From the NCBI GenBank assembly GCA_937871295.1, contig CALMRE010000115.1, positions 1 to 41,870 of the forward strand: a stretch of DNA of 41,870 nucleotides. The letters are read 5' to 3'. Below are positions 31,774 through 39,340 of this stretch, one piece after another (position 1 is the first letter of the stretch; the number at the start of each line of letters is the position of its first letter). The notes below the pieces were generated by a model that was given only the letters and a program-made list of their open reading frames with translations, did no database searches and was not told where the DNA came from. The position numbers were made by a program, and so were the translations under genes. This DNA comes from an uncultured bacterium (GTDB lineage: Bacteria; UBP6; UBA1177; JAKLFG01).

Positions 31774-33372
31774 TTGGAACACTTCCAGCTTCTCGCCTTT
31801 CCCGAGCAGTTATCCGCGATAACGCGTAGAAATAATGTGATTCCCGTTATACCGCTCTGGTTCCCGCGCGCCGATCTCAACCGCATCGTGCCGTGGGCCC
31901 GTCGCAGGGAACTGCCCTTCGCGCTTGCCTTCGACCGGGAACGGGTTCCGGCCGACTATTTCCGTCAGGCGCTGACGCTCGCCGACCGGCTGTTCCTGTT
32001 CTCGCCCGAAGAGGTCGAGGCGGCCCGCGCCGCGAAGTTCTCCGGCGAACTGTTCCTTTTTTCCGGCGGTACGATGCTTTCGTGGCCGCAGTGGTACCGC
32101 GACCATGCGGTGCGTCCCGTCGTCTCGGCGCTCCCCAATTGGGAAGCGTCGGCGGGTCTCGATCCGCTCTATCTGGCAACCACCAAGCGCTGTGTCGCCG
32201 AATTCGGCGCCTGCCGGTCGCGCGGCGGGAGTCTCCAGCAGTTCACCTATTGCGATCATCGGTGCCGCGACAAGGTGCACGATCGCCAGTCGGTCGGCGC
32301 CCCCTTTTCTCTGCGCCCCGAATATGTCCATCCGCCCGATGCGGTCGCGTGCGTCGCCTACGATGAGACCGCCCTCAATCCCGCCCTGCCCCGTTCCGCC
32401 AAGCCGGTCGTCCCGATCCTCAACGAGGCGTGGAACCATCCTTGGCCCATCGGTCGCCGCATTCTCACCGAAGCGCATAAGACAAGCGATACCCGCTTTT
32501 ATTTTAATTTGAGTGCCGATGAAAAGCGTCTTTTCGAGGAGGGGTTGTTCGGTTACTGGGGCTATCGCGAGAGTATCTATGACGGCGGCTGGGTGACGCC
32601 GGTGAAGGCGACGCCGTTCAAAGGCCGCCTGTTGCTGACGCTCGCCGCGCCGGTCCGCAAACTGCTGCTGGTGCAGACACACGATGCCGCCTCGCGCGAA
32701 CTGTTCAAGCGGGCGCGTCATCAACTCTACACAATGCCCGAACAGGCGCTCTTCGCGCCGGTGATCACCGAAGAGGAACCGCCGGCGCTACGCATCGCGA
32801 GCCGCAAACAGGTGCGCCTGACCCTCATCCTCGACGATCCCGAACGCAAAACCTTTTTCCGCATCCGCGATATCGACCGCGTGGCGCTCCTCTACGACGG
32901 GACGCCGGTCGGCAAGTTCTTCAACAACTATCTCTATATCCCGTTCCCGCTCACCGACGAGGAGGCCCGGAAGATAGCCTCCCACACCCGACTGCGCGGA
33001 GTGATCGTGCAGGACCGGCTCATGCGGCGGATGTTCCAGATCCTCTTCGCCGGGAGCAAGCGCGAGGTCCTGCTCCATCCGGCGGTGCTGATGACCGACG
33101 AGGAGTCCCCGTCGTACCTCGCGGGCAACGAACAGGTCTTCCGTTCGTGCTATACCTCCGAGCGGCGCAAGGATTATCAGTGGAAAGGCACCGGCATGCG
33201 GCTGGTCAACTACCGCTCGCACTCCTTTTTCTTCAAAGAGGCGCGGCTTCTGCGGGAAGGCGACCTGCCGGAACTGTGGATAGATGTCCTCGGCTGTGAT
33301 GACGATACGGTGCGCGCTCTGAAGGTCCGCGCCGAACGGTTCCTCAAGGAAAAACGCTCCTCCGCCGGGTAG
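31774..33372 (+). CDS. Peptidase U32-like protein with four-cysteine cluster
   Basis: 532 residues. A TTG start codon lies 4 bp after the previous stop, with no clear ribosome site, suggesting translation coupling. The spacing C140-x6-C147-x12-C160-x3-C164 (RCVAEFGAC...YCDHRC) matches the CxxxxxxC...CxxxCR cluster of the U32 family (RlhA, UbiU/UbiV, TrhP), where cysteines bind a [4Fe-4S] cluster in hydroxylation enzymes. The N-terminal 135 residues are a shortened alpha/beta region (RLFLFSPEEVEAARAAKF...) consistent with part of a TIM barrel. Residues about 165-530 have no clear match; PVGKFFNNYLYIPFPL and RSCYTSERRKDYQWKG stand out. I do not assign a substrate. It could be a tRNA/rRNA or quinone hydroxylase relative. 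Confidence 0.7.
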   Translation: MEHFQLLAFPEQLSAITRRNNVIPVIPLWFPRADLNRIVPWARRRELPFALAFDRERVPADYFRQALTLADRLFLFSPEEVEAARAAKFSGELFLFSGGTMLSWPQWYRDHAVRPVVSALPNWEASAGLDPLYLATTKRCVAEFGACRSRGGSLQQFTYCDHRCRDKVHDRQSVGAPFSLRPEYVHPPDAVACVAYDETALNPALPRSAKPVVPILNEAWNHPWPIGRRILTEAHKTSDTRFYFNLSADEKRLFEEGLFGYWGYRESIYDGGWVTPVKATPFKGRLLLTLAAPVRKLLLVQTHDAASRELFKRARHQLYTMPEQALFAPVITEEEPPALRIASRKQVRLTLILDDPERKTFFRIRDIDRVALLYDGTPVGKFFNNYLYIPFPLTDEEARKIASHTRLRGVIVQDRLMRRMFQILFAGSKREVLLHPAVLMTDEESPSYLAGNEQVFRSCYTSERRKDYQWKGTGMRLVNYRSHSFFFKEARLLREGDLPELWIDVLGCDDDTVRALKVRAERFLKEKRSSAG

Positions 33373-33399
33373 CCGTATTCTTTTTTGTTCAGATTTTTC

Positions 33400-33429
33400 T
33401 TGAAAAAAGTCCCCCGACCTGCGTAAAGT
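33400..33429 (+). promoter_or_regulatory. Predicted promoter of iorAB
   Basis: TTGAAA (33400-33405), an 18-bp spacer and TAAAGT (33424-33429), about 45 bp before the iorA start. Confidence 0.55.
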
Positions 33430-33473
33430 GACACGACGAACGGAAAATCGAGTATCACCAGATGGAGGTATCC

Positions 33474-35078
33474 GTGGCCAAGAATGTGATGATGCTGATG
33501 GGGGACGAGGCGATAGCGCAGGGCGCCATCGACGCCGGCGTCTCCGGTTTCTACGCCTATCCCGGCACCCCCTCGACCGAGATCATGGAATATGCGCAGC
33601 ATTCCAAAGATGCCGCCGTCCTCAACATCCACCGGCAGTGGTCGGCCAACGAGAAGACGGCGATGGAGTCGGCGCTCGGGATGTCCTACTGCGGCAAGCG
33701 GGCGATGGTATCGATGAAGCATGTCGGTCTCAATGTCGCGGCCGATCCGTTCGTGAACTCGGGCGTCACCGGCGCCAACGGCGGTATTATCGTCGTGGCG
33801 GCCGACGATCCTTCGATGCACAGTTCGCAGAATGAGCAGGACAGCCGCATTCTCGCTCAGTTCGCCCTCCTGCCGATCTTCGAGCCGGCCAACCAGCAGG
33901 AGGCCTACGACATGGCCTTTGCCGGGTATGAACTGTCGGAAAAATATAAAACGCCGGTCATGCTGCGGATCACCACGCGGCTGGCCCACAGCCGCGCCGG
34001 CGTCGAAATGAAGCCGCGCCTGAAGCAGAATGCGATGAAACTGCCCGAGAACAAGCGGCAGTTCGTCCTTCTGCCGGGGATCGCGCGCAAACAGTACAAA
34101 ACGCTCGTGGCGAATCAGGCGAAGTTCATGGAAGAGGCCGAAAAAAGCCCCTTCAACCGCTACATCGACGGCGCCGACAAGAGCCGCGGCATCATCGCCT
34201 GCGGCATCGCCTACAACTACCTGATGGAAAATTATCCGAACGGCTGTCCCCATCCGGTCCTCAAGCTCTGTCAGTACCCCGCGCCGAAGAAACTGATAGA
34301 GAAACTGGTGAAGGAGACCAAAGAGGTCCTCGTTCTCGAGGATGGTCAGCCGATGCTCGAAGAGTCGCTGCGCGGCCTTTTGGACCGCGATGTCAAAGTG
34401 AAGGGCCGCATCACCGGCGAGTTGCCGCGTGACGGCGAACTCAACCCGCTTTTTGTCCGCCGCGCCCTCGGGATGGCCGACATCTGCGGCGCGCCGGCCC
34501 CCGCCATCGTCGCTCCGCGGCCGCCCGCCTTCTGCGTCGGCTGCGGTCACATCGACGCCTACAACGCCATCAAGCAGGTGGTGACCACCGGCTACGAGGA
34601 CGGCCACGTCTTCGCCGACATCGGCTGTTACACCCTCGCGGCGCTCCCGCCGTTCGAGGTGGTCAATTCGTGCGTCGACATGGGCGCCTCCATCACGATG
34701 GCCAAAGGTGCCGCCGACGCCGGGCTCTTCCCCGCCTGCGCCGTCATCGGCGACTCGACCTTCTGCCACAGCGGCATGACGGGACTGCTCGACTGCGTCA
34801 TCGAGAATTCGAACGTCGTCATCTTCATACTCGACAACTCGGCGACCGCCATGACCGGCGGTCAGGATTCGCACGCGCTGGGCCGACTTGAGGCGATATG
34901 CAAAGGACTCGGCGTCGACGAGAAGCACATCCGCATCGTCAATCCGCTCAAAAAGAATCACGACGAGATGGTGCAGGTCATCAAGGAAGAGATCGAGTAC
35001 AAGGGCGTTTCGGTCATCATCCCGACCCGCGAATGCATCCAGACGCTCGGCAAGAAGAATAAAAAGGGAGGCGAATGA
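33474..35078 (+). CDS. iorA: Indolepyruvate ferredoxin oxidoreductase alpha subunit, short form
   Basis: 534 residues. Thiamine-diphosphate enzyme that decarboxylates aryl-pyruvates to acyl-CoA with ferredoxin as acceptor. Seen: the pyruvate-binding domain start (LMGDEAIAQGAIDAGVSGFYAYPGTPSTEI), FCVGCGH, and the TPP motif GDSTFCHSG...DNSATAMTGG. The C-terminus stops at CIQTLGKKNKKGGE; the two-[4Fe-4S] ferredoxin domain that ends archaeal IorA (about 600-650 residues) is missing. GTG 33474 is preferred to ATG 33462 because GGAGGT lies directly between them (5 bases before the GTG). The iorB start overlaps its stop. Uses: aromatic amino acid or branched-chain degradation, or reverse synthesis of 2-oxoacids. 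Confidence 0.93.
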   Translation: MAKNVMMLMGDEAIAQGAIDAGVSGFYAYPGTPSTEIMEYAQHSKDAAVLNIHRQWSANEKTAMESALGMSYCGKRAMVSMKHVGLNVAADPFVNSGVTGANGGIIVVAADDPSMHSSQNEQDSRILAQFALLPIFEPANQQEAYDMAFAGYELSEKYKTPVMLRITTRLAHSRAGVEMKPRLKQNAMKLPENKRQFVLLPGIARKQYKTLVANQAKFMEEAEKSPFNRYIDGADKSRGIIACGIAYNYLMENYPNGCPHPVLKLCQYPAPKKLIEKLVKETKEVLVLEDGQPMLEESLRGLLDRDVKVKGRITGELPRDGELNPLFVRRALGMADICGAPAPAIVAPRPPAFCVGCGHIDAYNAIKQVVTTGYEDGHVFADIGCYTLAALPPFEVVNSCVDMGASITMAKGAADAGLFPACAVIGDSTFCHSGMTGLLDCVIENSNVVIFILDNSATAMTGGQDSHALGRLEAICKGLGVDEKHIRIVNPLKKNHDEMVQVIKEEIEYKGVSVIIPTRECIQTLGKKNKKGGE

Positions 35079-35662
35079 TGAAGAGCGATATCATACTTTC
35101 GGGCGTCGGCGGTCAGGGCATCCTCTCCATCGCGGCGGTCATCGGACAGGCGGCGGTGTCGGCGGGACTCCACATGAAACAGTCCGAGGTCCACGGCATG
35201 TCCCAGCGCGGCGGCGATGTCCAGTCGCATCTGCGCATCAGCGATAAAGAGGTCTTTTCCGACCTTGTGCCGCACGGCGCCGCCGACATGATACTCTCGG
35301 TCGAGCCGATGGAATCGCTCCGCTATCTCCCGTGGCTTTCCAAGCAGGGGTGGATCATCACCAACTCCCAGCCCTTCATCAACATCCCGAATTATCCCGA
35401 CCAGAAGGCGGTCATCGCCGAAATAGAAAAACAGCCCAAGCACATCATCATCAACGCCGACGAACTCGCCAAGGCGGCGGGCAACTCGCGCGGCATGAAC
35501 ATGGTCATGGCGGGCGCCGCGTCGCTGTTCGTCGACATCCCGCAGGAGAAGATGGAAGGGGCCATCCAGTTCCTCTTCGGCCGCAAAGGCGAAGAGATCG
35601 TGAAGTCCAACATCGCCGCATTCCGCGCCGGCCGCGAGTTCGCCCAGAAGAAACGCGGCTGA
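35075..35662 (+). CDS. iorB: Indolepyruvate ferredoxin oxidoreductase beta subunit
   Basis: 195 residues, the gamma-domain of 2-oxoacid:ferredoxin oxidoreductases (IorB). Starts with the nucleotide-binding-like SGVGGQGILSIAAVIGQAA and the family's HGMSQRGGDVQSHLRI. It has no Fe-S cysteines. ATG 35075 overlaps the iorA stop; ATG 35078 is equally possible and has better spacing (6 bases) from GGGAGG. Together with IorA it completes the two-subunit enzyme. Confidence 0.95.
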   Translation: MMKSDIILSGVGGQGILSIAAVIGQAAVSAGLHMKQSEVHGMSQRGGDVQSHLRISDKEVFSDLVPHGAADMILSVEPMESLRYLPWLSKQGWIITNSQPFINIPNYPDQKAVIAEIEKQPKHIIINADELAKAAGNSRGMNMVMAGAASLFVDIPQEKMEGAIQFLFGRKGEEIVKSNIAAFRAGREFAQKKRG

Positions 35663-35766
35663 CCTCCGAGTCCCCTCCTTTTCCTATCAAGGGTCAAAAA
35701 TAAAGTTCTGCGTATCATTGATTTTGTAGATATGAAAGTATATCTTGTGTGCATAAATGATGTAGT

Positions 35767-35780
35767 AATGATATATCATT
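35767..35780. promoter_or_regulatory. 14-bp perfect palindrome, possible operator
   Basis: AATGATATATCATT is perfectly self-complementary, 21 bp before the ATG at 35801. The half-site ATCATT/AATGAT also occurs at 35714-35719 and 35756-35761. The intergenic gap (35663-35800) is strikingly AT-rich. The palindrome overlaps a possible -10 (TGATAT, 35769-35774) that is 18 bp from TTGTGT (35745-35750), so a repressor site is plausible. Confidence 0.4.
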
Positions 35781-35800
35781 TATATATAGCGAGGTGAACA

Positions 35801-37237
35801 ATGCGGGGTGTGATGAAAAGGTTGACGCCGGTGGTCGGCGCGCTTGCGGTGCTATCGTTCTGGCTTATCGTGAACGCTCAAACGGCGCCCGTGGCGCCGG
35901 ACGAGACGCAGTGCATCGCCACTCCCGATCAGGATGCGGTGCGCACCGAGAAACCGGTCGAGCCGCCCGCGACGCTCTATGTCAGCGGCACGGCGGTCTC
36001 TCTGCGCGATGTCGCATCGACCAAGGGAAAGAAACTCTACATCCTCCAGCGCGGCGACGAACTTACCGCCACCGGCCAGCGGATGAAGAATGAGGAGATC
36101 GACTGGGTGCAGGTAGCGGTCCGCACCAAGCAGGGTGCGCTCACCGGCTGGGTCGACCGGAAATATCTTTCCGACAAGAAGGTCGAAGGACAACTTGCGT
36201 TCGTCAAGACGCTCGACCTCGCGCCGTTCGCCAAGACCAAGGGCTACAAGGACAATCCCCCGGTCAAGACGCGCGGCGTCTACATCACCGTCTATTCGGC
36301 CAGCCCGAAATATATCCGCCGCTTCTTCGATCTTGCCCAGAGCGGTCAGATCAACACCTTCGTGGTCGATGTGAAGAATGTCGAGGGGGAGATACTCTTC
36401 AAGAGCAAGGCGGCCGAAAAACATTTCCCGGCGGCCAACAAGCGGGTCGTCTACAAATCGACCCCCGCCTTCATCTCCGAGGCGCGGCAGAAGGGGATAT
36501 ACCTCATCGCGCGGATGACCGCCTTCAAGGACAACTACTACGCGCTCGCCTATCCCGACCGCGGCATCATGGTGCCGGGGACGAACGAACTGTTGCGCGA
36601 CCGCGACAAACTGGTGTGGGTCACCCCGCACGACCGCCACTACTGGGAATATCTCATCGATCTGTCGCTTGAGGCGGCCGAGATGGGTTTCCACGAGATA
36701 CAATTCGACTATGTCCGCTTCCCCGATCTCAACAAGGAGATGGATACCCGCAACACCAAGGGGGAGACGCGGCCGCAGGCGATACAGAATTTTCTCAAGT
36801 ACGCCTATGAGCGGCTCTCGGAGAAACAGACTTATGTGAGCGCCGACATCTTCGGACTCGTCCCGAGCGTCGCCGACGACATGGCCATCGGCCAGTACTG
36901 GGAGTCGATATCGAATGTGGTGGACTACATCTGCCCGATGATGTATCCGTCGCACTACGCCACCGGTTTCGCGGCGCTCGCGGTCCCCGACAGCGATCCT
37001 TACAAGACGATACGGCAATCGGCGCTCGACTCCCTGCGGCGCAACAGGCGGATCCCGACCCCCGCCATCATCCGGCCGTGGATACAGGACTTCACCGCCT
37101 TCTGGGTCAAGGGCCATATCCCCTACGGCGCCAAGGAGGTCGAAGAGCAGATACGGGCGCTCCGCGAACTGGGCATCGACGAATATCTCCTCTGGAATCC
37201 GCGCAACCGCTACACCCCGATAACCATACAGAAGTAG
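35801..37237 (+). CDS. SH3b plus DUF4015 (putative glycoside hydrolase) exported protein
   Basis: 478 residues. A signal or membrane-anchor helix (VVGALAVLSFWLIVNA) is followed by a bacterial SH3 domain (about 58-125, LYVSGTAVSLRDVAS...GWVDRKYL) and a DUF4015 TIM-barrel domain (about 150-470). The latter shows RGVYITVYSAS, NTFVVDVKNVEGEI, IQFDYVRFPD (an acidic catalytic-type strand) and PMMYPSHY, which are the recurring motifs of this putative glycoside-hydrolase family. SH3b domains bind cell-wall peptides, so the enzyme may act on peptidoglycan or surface sugar. GAGGTGA precedes the ATG at a good distance. Confidence 0.92.
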   Translation: MRGVMKRLTPVVGALAVLSFWLIVNAQTAPVAPDETQCIATPDQDAVRTEKPVEPPATLYVSGTAVSLRDVASTKGKKLYILQRGDELTATGQRMKNEEIDWVQVAVRTKQGALTGWVDRKYLSDKKVEGQLAFVKTLDLAPFAKTKGYKDNPPVKTRGVYITVYSASPKYIRRFFDLAQSGQINTFVVDVKNVEGEILFKSKAAEKHFPAANKRVVYKSTPAFISEARQKGIYLIARMTAFKDNYYALAYPDRGIMVPGTNELLRDRDKLVWVTPHDRHYWEYLIDLSLEAAEMGFHEIQFDYVRFPDLNKEMDTRNTKGETRPQAIQNFLKYAYERLSEKQTYVSADIFGLVPSVADDMAIGQYWESISNVVDYICPMMYPSHYATGFAALAVPDSDPYKTIRQSALDSLRRNRRIPTPAIIRPWIQDFTAFWVKGHIPYGAKEVEEQIRALRELGIDEYLLWNPRNRYTPITIQK

Positions 37238-37253
37238 CCGGTCGATAAAAATG

Positions 37254-37281
37254 TTGCCGAAGCGAAGGGCGCGGATAAGAT
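37254..37281 (+). promoter_or_regulatory. Possible promoter of the kinase gene
   Basis: TTGCCG (37254-37259), a 16-bp spacer and TAAGAT (37276-37281), about 28 bp before the GTG start. Both boxes are weak. Confidence 0.4.
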
Positions 37282-37308
37282 GATCGTGTTGAGTGAACAG
37301 GAGGCGGC

Positions 37309-39276
37309 GTGAGTCTCTGTTACCGTTGCATGGAGGAAAGGGGCGTAGAACAGATATGCCCGAAGTGCGGGTTCGACTCGGCCACGCCTCCCGATGCCGC
37401 CGGCCCGCAACTGCCGCCCGGCACCCCGTTCGCCGAGGGGAAGTACCTCATCGGCCGCGTGCTGGGGATCGGCGGTTTCGGCATCACCTACATCGGCTAC
37501 GACACGCGGCTCAAGATAAAACTTGCGATAAAAGAATACTTCCCGCGCCATCTCGCGAACCGCGCGCTGCCCGACAAACAGGTCCGTCCGCACGACGAAA
37601 AGGCGGAACAGGATTTCAGGGACGGTCTGCGTTACTTCCTGCGCGAGGCGCAGACGGCGGCGAAGTTCGACAGTCATCCGCATGTGGTGGCGGTCAAGGA
37701 CTACTTCGAGGAGCACGGCACCGCCTACATCGTGATGTCCTACATCGAGGGGCGTTCGTTCGGTGATTTTCTCGAAAAGCAGAGTTTCGGCCGCACGACC
37801 TACCGAAAGACCATCGATGTGATGCTGCCGATACTCGATGCGCTCGGGAAGATACACGCCGCCAATCTTCTGCACCGCGACATCAGTCCCGAGAACATCT
37901 ATCTCACGAAGGACGGCACCCCCAAACTGCTCGATTTCGGCGCGGCGCGCTACACCTTCACGAGCCAGACGCAGTCGATGAGTCTGACGCTCAAGGAGGG
38001 CTACGCCCCCATCGAGCAATACAGCAAGAACGGCGAACAGGGCCCGTGGACCGACATTTACGCGGTGGCGGCGACGATGTACCGCGCGCTGACCGGCGCG
38101 GTGCCGCCCGCGGCGCTCGAACGGCTCCATGAGGATACCTTGAAGCCGCCGTCGAAACTCGGCGCCATCATCCCGGCATCGGCCGAGAAGGCGCTCCTGA
38201 AGGCGCTCTCCCTGCGTATCCGCGACCGCTATCAGGATGTCGCCTCGTTCCGTCTCGATCTGGTCACGACGATGCCCAAGCCCGGACTGTCGTCATTATT
38301 CGCCGACTGGCGCGTGGGCGCCGCCGTCGCCGCCGCGGCGGTCGTGGTGGTGCTCGGGGTCAAACTGTTCCTCGATTCGAATCCGGACGAAAAGATACCG
38401 GAAGAGGCGCTCCGTTTCATCGGCAAAGATGCGAACGGCGATCCGCTGCAGCCGGAACAGACCGTTGCGGCCGATGGAAAAAAGCGGTCGGTCGCGCCGC
38501 GTTTCGTGAAGAAACAGCACCCTGCGCCGCCGAAACAGGCCACACAGAAAAAGGAGTCTCCGCGCGCCGAACCGTCGCCCGCGCCCAAGGCGGAGCCGGA
38601 GCCCGCTCCTCAGCCGCAGCCGATCGTGGAGAAACAGGAATCGTCCGGCGATCCGTCGATGCGTTCCATCCGCAAGGTGCAGAACAAGGACGAGGTGTCG
38701 TTCATCAAGGCCTCGGCGCCCAAGGGGAACCCGGCCGACCTGTTCAAACAGGGCTTGGCGCTCGATCGGGCGGGCAATGTCCGCAAGGCGCTCGAATACT
38801 ACGATGCCGCCTGCGAACAGAACTATTCGGTCGCCTGCTATCAGGGAGCGAAGGTCTCGGGCGACAAGCGGCTGTATGCGCAGAGTCGCGCGCTGTTCGA
38901 GAAGGAGTGCGCTGCGGGGAAGGGGTTCGCCTGCACCAACTATGGGACGATGCTCGCGGGCGGCGAGGGGGGAAAGAAAGATATCATGAAGGCGCGCGAG
39001 ATATTCGAGCGCTCCTGTAAACTCGATCAGGCGGTCGCCTGCCTCTCGCTTGCCGGTATGTGGGAAAAGGGTGTCGGTTCGGTGGACGATCCTTATCTGG
39101 CGGCGAAACTCTATAAGCGGGCGTGTGAACTCAACGCGAAAGAGGGGTGCCTGAAGTACGCCGACATCCTTGCCAGCGGCGCCTCCGGGGAGAAGGAGGG
39201 GGAGAAGGCGGCGAAATACTACTATCTGCGCGCTTGCCAGCTCGGTTCTCCGGCCGCCTGCAGGAAGTCGAAGTAA
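37309..39276 (+). CDS. Membrane Ser/Thr protein kinase with zinc ribbon and Sel1 repeats
   Basis: 655 residues. N-terminal zinc ribbon (C4, C7, C17, C20). Protein kinase domain about 45-320: GIGGFGIT P-loop (53-60), IKEYFP with K75, HRDISPEN (189-196; Ser in place of the usual Lys, as in this GGFGITY/IKEYFP subgroup), DFG (209-211) and GYAPIEQY in the activation segment. One membrane helix at about 336-355 is followed by a Pro/Lys/Ala linker and, from about 480, a Sel1-repeat domain with five CxxxxxxxC pairs (ACEQNYSVAC, ECAAGKGFAC, SCKLDQAVAC, ACELNAKEGC, ACQLGSPAAC). Such pairs form disulfides in Helicobacter Hcp proteins, so the domain is probably periplasmic and may sense a ligand, with the kinase inside the cell. 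GTG start, with AGGAGG upstream. No substrate is identifiable. Confidence 0.93.
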   Translation: MSLCYRCMEERGVEQICPKCGFDSATPPDAAGPQLPPGTPFAEGKYLIGRVLGIGGFGITYIGYDTRLKIKLAIKEYFPRHLANRALPDKQVRPHDEKAEQDFRDGLRYFLREAQTAAKFDSHPHVVAVKDYFEEHGTAYIVMSYIEGRSFGDFLEKQSFGRTTYRKTIDVMLPILDALGKIHAANLLHRDISPENIYLTKDGTPKLLDFGAARYTFTSQTQSMSLTLKEGYAPIEQYSKNGEQGPWTDIYAVAATMYRALTGAVPPAALERLHEDTLKPPSKLGAIIPASAEKALLKALSLRIRDRYQDVASFRLDLVTTMPKPGLSSLFADWRVGAAVAAAAVVVVLGVKLFLDSNPDEKIPEEALRFIGKDANGDPLQPEQTVAADGKKRSVAPRFVKKQHPAPPKQATQKKESPRAEPSPAPKAEPEPAPQPQPIVEKQESSGDPSMRSIRKVQNKDEVSFIKASAPKGNPADLFKQGLALDRAGNVRKALEYYDAACEQNYSVACYQGAKVSGDKRLYAQSRALFEKECAAGKGFACTNYGTMLAGGEGGKKDIMKAREIFERSCKLDQAVACLSLAGMWEKGVGSVDDPYLAAKLYKRACELNAKEGCLKYADILASGASGEKEGEKAAKYYYLRACQLGSPAACRKSK

Positions 39277-39279
39277 ATG

Positions 39280-39307
39280 TTGAAAAATTACGTTGTCCCG
39301 TTAGAAT
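39280..39307 (+). promoter_or_regulatory. Predicted promoter of the ClpA-like gene
   Basis: TTGAAA (39280-39285), a 16-bp spacer and TAGAAT (39302-39307), right after the kinase stop. It predicts a transcript starting near 39314, which fits the ATG at 39341 better than the upstream ATGs at 39320 and 39326. Confidence 0.6.
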
Positions 39308-39340
39308 GAACCGGCACCGATGACTATGAGAGGGTTACCG

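Noticed and set aside
33210-34961. 583-residue open frame on the minus strand
   Set aside because: Antisense to iorA; the sequence has no family features while the plus strand encodes a clear enzyme.
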